9,000 bases of DNA, from positions 1 to 9,000 of the forward strand of contig JASLDA010000017.1 in assembly GCA_030151745.1 (NCBI GenBank), written 5' to 3'. Below the pieces are notes generated by a model. It did not search any database, was not told the origin of the DNA, and saw nothing but the letters and a program-made list of their open reading frames with translations. Below are positions 7,424 to 9,000 of this stretch, one piece after another (positions within the stretch are counted from its first letter, which is position 1; each line of letters opens with the position of its first letter). The position numbers and the translations under genes were made by a program. The stretch comes from Chitinophagaceae bacterium (lineage in GTDB: Bacteria > Bacteroidota > Bacteroidia > Chitinophagales > Chitinophagaceae).

Positions 7424-8000
7424 CGACAACAGCGAATTTGAAAAGCAGCTGATCCGCGGGCAATTGGCGACCCATGCAACCTTTTCCAGGATCAGCGAGC
7501 GAGTCAACGATATAGAAGCATTTGTCTTTGGCATCAACGATGCGTTGATCGAAAAAGGCCTGCTCCAATCCAACTTCCTGTTCAAGAAAATCGAGTCTGT
7601 CAAGAAGAACAGGATGGATAGCGGCGAAAGCCTGGATGCAGGCGTCTCGCTACGGGTGGACGGTACCGAAAATGCGTTTCAGGCTGTCAATTGCGAAGAG
7701 CGGATGCATGTGTGCAAGGCGATCTGCTGCAAACTCACCTTTCCCCTGAGCCAGGCGGAGATAGAGGAAGGAGTGATCAAATGGGAGCTCGGCCGGCCCT
7801 ACTATATCAGGCACGGCAAGGATGGCTTCTGCTGCCACCGCGGCGCGATGGGCAGCTGTACCGTTTATGACAGCAGGCCCAAAGTATGTAGCTCGTACTC
7901 CTGCCGGAACGACGAGCGCATATGGAAGGACTTCGACAATATGGTCCTCAATGAGGAGTGGATCAATCAGAACCTGGAAGGCGGCTTTCCCGCATCATAG
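7413..8000 (+). CDS. YkgJ family cysteine-cluster protein
   Basis: This 195-residue cytoplasmic protein has the YkgJ-type (CxxCxxCC family) cysteine cluster in its C-terminal half. C94, C101, C105, C106 (HVCKAICC), C140, C141, C149, C159 and C164 are arranged with conserved flanks such as GRPYYIRHGKDGFC, SCTVYDSRPKVCSSYSC and DERIW. The family is thought to bind a metal or an iron-sulfur cluster, but its reaction is not established. Residues 1-90 are an extra, mostly helical N-terminal region (ISERVNDIEAFVFG and following) outside the cysteine domain. There is no signal peptide. The ATG at 7413 lies inside the previous gene, with the stop TAA at 7421-7423, so translation is probably coupled. 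A strong terminator follows its stop within 35 nt. A role linked to the DUF4157 protein, for example in its maturation or tolerance, is conjecture. Confidence 0.88.
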   Translation: MENNDNSEFEKQLIRGQLATHATFSRISERVNDIEAFVFGINDALIEKGLLQSNFLFKKIESVKKNRMDSGESLDAGVSLRVDGTENAFQAVNCEERMHVCKAICCKLTFPLSQAEIEEGVIKWELGRPYYIRHGKDGFCCHRGAMGSCTVYDSRPKVCSSYSCRNDERIWKDFDNMVLNEEWINQNLEGGFPAS

Positions 8001-8032
8001 TGCTTTACCGGGATCCGGTTGCGGCAAACACG

Positions 8033-8064
8033 AAAAAGCCCCGCTTCAACAGCGGGGCTTTTTG
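8033..8064 (+). terminator. Rho-independent terminator of the DUF4157 gene unit
   Basis: The stem pairs GCCCCGC (8038-8044) with GCGGGGC (8052-8058) around the loop TTCAACA, with A5 upstream (8033-8037) and T5 downstream (8059-8063) extending the helix to 12 bp. The run of T is followed by G and further T-rich sequence. It lies 32 nt after the YkgJ stop and ends the three-gene unit. The symmetric A and T tracts allow it to work in both directions. Confidence 0.92.
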
Positions 8065-8100
8065 TTTTGGAGCCTCGGGCGGAAACGTTATCGAGCCAGG

Positions 8101-8115
8101 TGACGAAGATCGTCA
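8101..8115. repeat. 15-bp palindrome, possible operator
   Basis: TGACGA (8101-8106) and TCGTCA (8110-8115) are perfect inverted copies around AGA. Short and not followed by a T-run, it is more like a protein-binding site than a terminator. Its position upstream of the glutamate synthase-like gene fits an operator, but no binding protein can be named. Confidence 0.35.
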
Positions 8116-8187
8116 TCAGGTTCTTTTAGCGCTATTGTCCAGTGCATTGGTACAACGGAGTCAAGAAAAAGACGGCCACATGCTTTT

Positions 8188-8202
8188 AAATTGGCGCAAT
8201 TT
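8188..8202. repeat. 15-bp palindrome AAATTG-GCG-CAATTT
   Basis: AAATTG (8188-8193) and CAATTT (8197-8202) are perfect inverted copies around GCG. It lies about 107 nt upstream of the start codon at 8309. It may be an operator or chance; AT-rich 6-bp arms do not make a strong RNA hairpin. Confidence 0.25.
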
Positions 8203-8308
8203 TGCCGTGTCGACATTCTTTATCCGATTCGCCACAAATACCATGTGCCTGAATTGGATAGCTGGCGACAATTAGCGATAATGCTGTCCAGGCAATCAAT
8301 GAAAAATC

Positions 8309-9000
8309 ATGAGAAAAAGCTTCATCATCTTCTCCGCTTTACTATTACTGGTCACTTTTTGTTTAGGCTTTTATCTAAACCCTAACTGGTACATTTTTTT
8401 CGCGATCGTACTATGCCTGACAATACTTGGATACTATGATATGTTTCAGAAGAAACATTCCATTATGCGGATCTATCCGCTATTCGGCAGGCTGCGTTTT
8501 TTGATGGAAGAATTGCGCCCGAAAATCTATCAGTATTTTATCGAGTCGGATATAGATGGCAGGCCTATTAACAGAATAGACCGATCCACGATATACCAGA
8601 GAGCGAAAAAGGAAAACGATACGATGCCCTTCGGCACCCAGCTAGATGTGTACTCGGAAGGCTATGAGTGGATGTGTCATTCGATAGCACCTAAAGATTT
8701 TAATCTGCTGGACCATAATCCCAGGGTGATCATTGGCAACAAAGCCTGCACCCAACCCTATTCCTGCAGTATTTATAATGTTTCGGCGATGAGCTACGGC
8801 GCACTCAGCTCCAATGCGGTAGAGGCGATGAATGCGGGGGCTAAGATCGGAGGCTTTGCCCATAATACCGGGGAAGGCGGACTAAGCCCCTTTCACTTAA
8901 AGCACGGCGGTGATATTATATGGCAAATAGGAACCGGCTATTTCGGATGCCGGACAGCGGATGGCAATTTCGATGAGAATCTATTCAGTGAGAAAGCAAG
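8309..9000 (+). CDS. Membrane-anchored FMN-binding glutamate synthase family protein, partial (C-terminus beyond right edge)
   Basis: The frame is open from the ATG at 8309 to the right edge (230 codons visible of a family usually around 500 residues). Residues about 4-23 and 27-43 are hydrophobic, forming one or two membrane segments. Then come the family motifs: RPKIYQYFIESDIDGRPINR (70-89), IYQRAK, PFGT, and the start of the glutamate-synthase-like FMN barrel with VSAMSYGALSSNAV, HNTGEGGLSPFHLKHGGD and IWQIGTGYFGCR. These match the conserved core of the GltB central/FMN domain family. Substrate and partner of this stand-alone membrane form are not established. The start at 8309 is preferred over the ATG at 8299, which is in another frame and stops at 8385. 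No ribosome binding site is visible. The terminator upstream separates it from the DUF4157 unit. Confidence 0.93.
   Translation, partial: MRKSFIIFSALLLLVTFCLGFYLNPNWYIFFAIVLCLTILGYYDMFQKKHSIMRIYPLFGRLRFLMEELRPKIYQYFIESDIDGRPINRIDRSTIYQRAKKENDTMPFGTQLDVYSEGYEWMCHSIAPKDFNLLDHNPRVIIGNKACTQPYSCSIYNVSAMSYGALSSNAVEAMNAGAKIGGFAHNTGEGGLSPFHLKHGGDIIWQIGTGYFGCRTADGNFDENLFSEKA

Larger units (their letters stand above)
8065..8308. other. Intergenic region with small palindromes before the glutamate synthase-like gene
   Basis: These 244 bp carry no supported gene: all six frames give only short translations without domain, signal or membrane features. The DNA holds a 15-bp palindrome (8101-8115), a second at 8188-8202, and two imperfect copies of a TTAGCG...TGTCCAG element (8126-8145 and 8272-8294). 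No convincing promoter was seen, but the promoter of the gene starting at 8309 should be here. Confidence 0.6.

Noticed and set aside
8191..8385. Small plus-strand frames in and after the intergenic region (7958-8275, 8191-8385)
   Set aside because: They overlap the YkgJ end, the terminator or the start of the glutamate synthase-like gene in another frame, and have no protein features.

Overview
The window most likely comes from a fairly GC-rich member of the Bacteroidota, perhaps a Chitinophaga-like soil bacterium. This is inferred from the protein types (long secreted proteins with C-terminal outer-membrane barrels, an FN3-like secreted protein, a DUF4157 protein), from the near absence of Shine-Dalgarno sites, and from the lack of clear sigma70-type promoters. 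No rRNA, tRNA, transposase or CRISPR array was seen.

Left block, minus strand (1-3840). Two tandem envelope genes read leftward and are separated by 18 nt. The upstream gene encodes a 979-residue exported protein: signal peptide, N-terminal beta domain, alpha-helical/coiled-coil middle, and a roughly 400-residue C-terminal barrel. The downstream gene, cut by the left edge, encodes a signal-peptide protein with a related N-terminal domain followed by an FN3-like domain. The shared domain suggests the two proteins work together, but I recognise no named system.

Middle, plus strand (4135-8000). A NarL/LuxR-type response regulator with intact receiver residues is divergent from the envelope genes, across a 294-bp intergenic region that contains a hairpin with a T-run. 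About 150 nt further on is the most interesting gene, a 654-residue DUF4157 protein of the kind linked to extracellular contractile injection systems (eCIS). It carries the DUF4157 HELTH motif, a Trp-rich linker, an OmpA-like segment with an altered ligand position, and a second, metzincin-like zinc site (HExxHxxGxxD plus a SIM turn). It reads as a two-metallosite effector or toxin candidate. No sheath, tube, baseplate or ATPase gene is present here, so the link to an eCIS rests on family knowledge only. It is followed closely (12-nt gap, then 11-nt overlap) by a small secreted protein with a carboxypeptidase-regulatory-like fold and by a YkgJ-type cysteine-cluster protein. A strong Rho-independent terminator closes this three-gene unit.

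Right block (8065-9000). About 245 bp of non-coding DNA with small palindromes precedes the start of a membrane-anchored FMN-binding glutamate synthase family protein that runs off the right edge. It is separated from the preceding unit by the terminator and looks like ordinary chromosomal metabolism.
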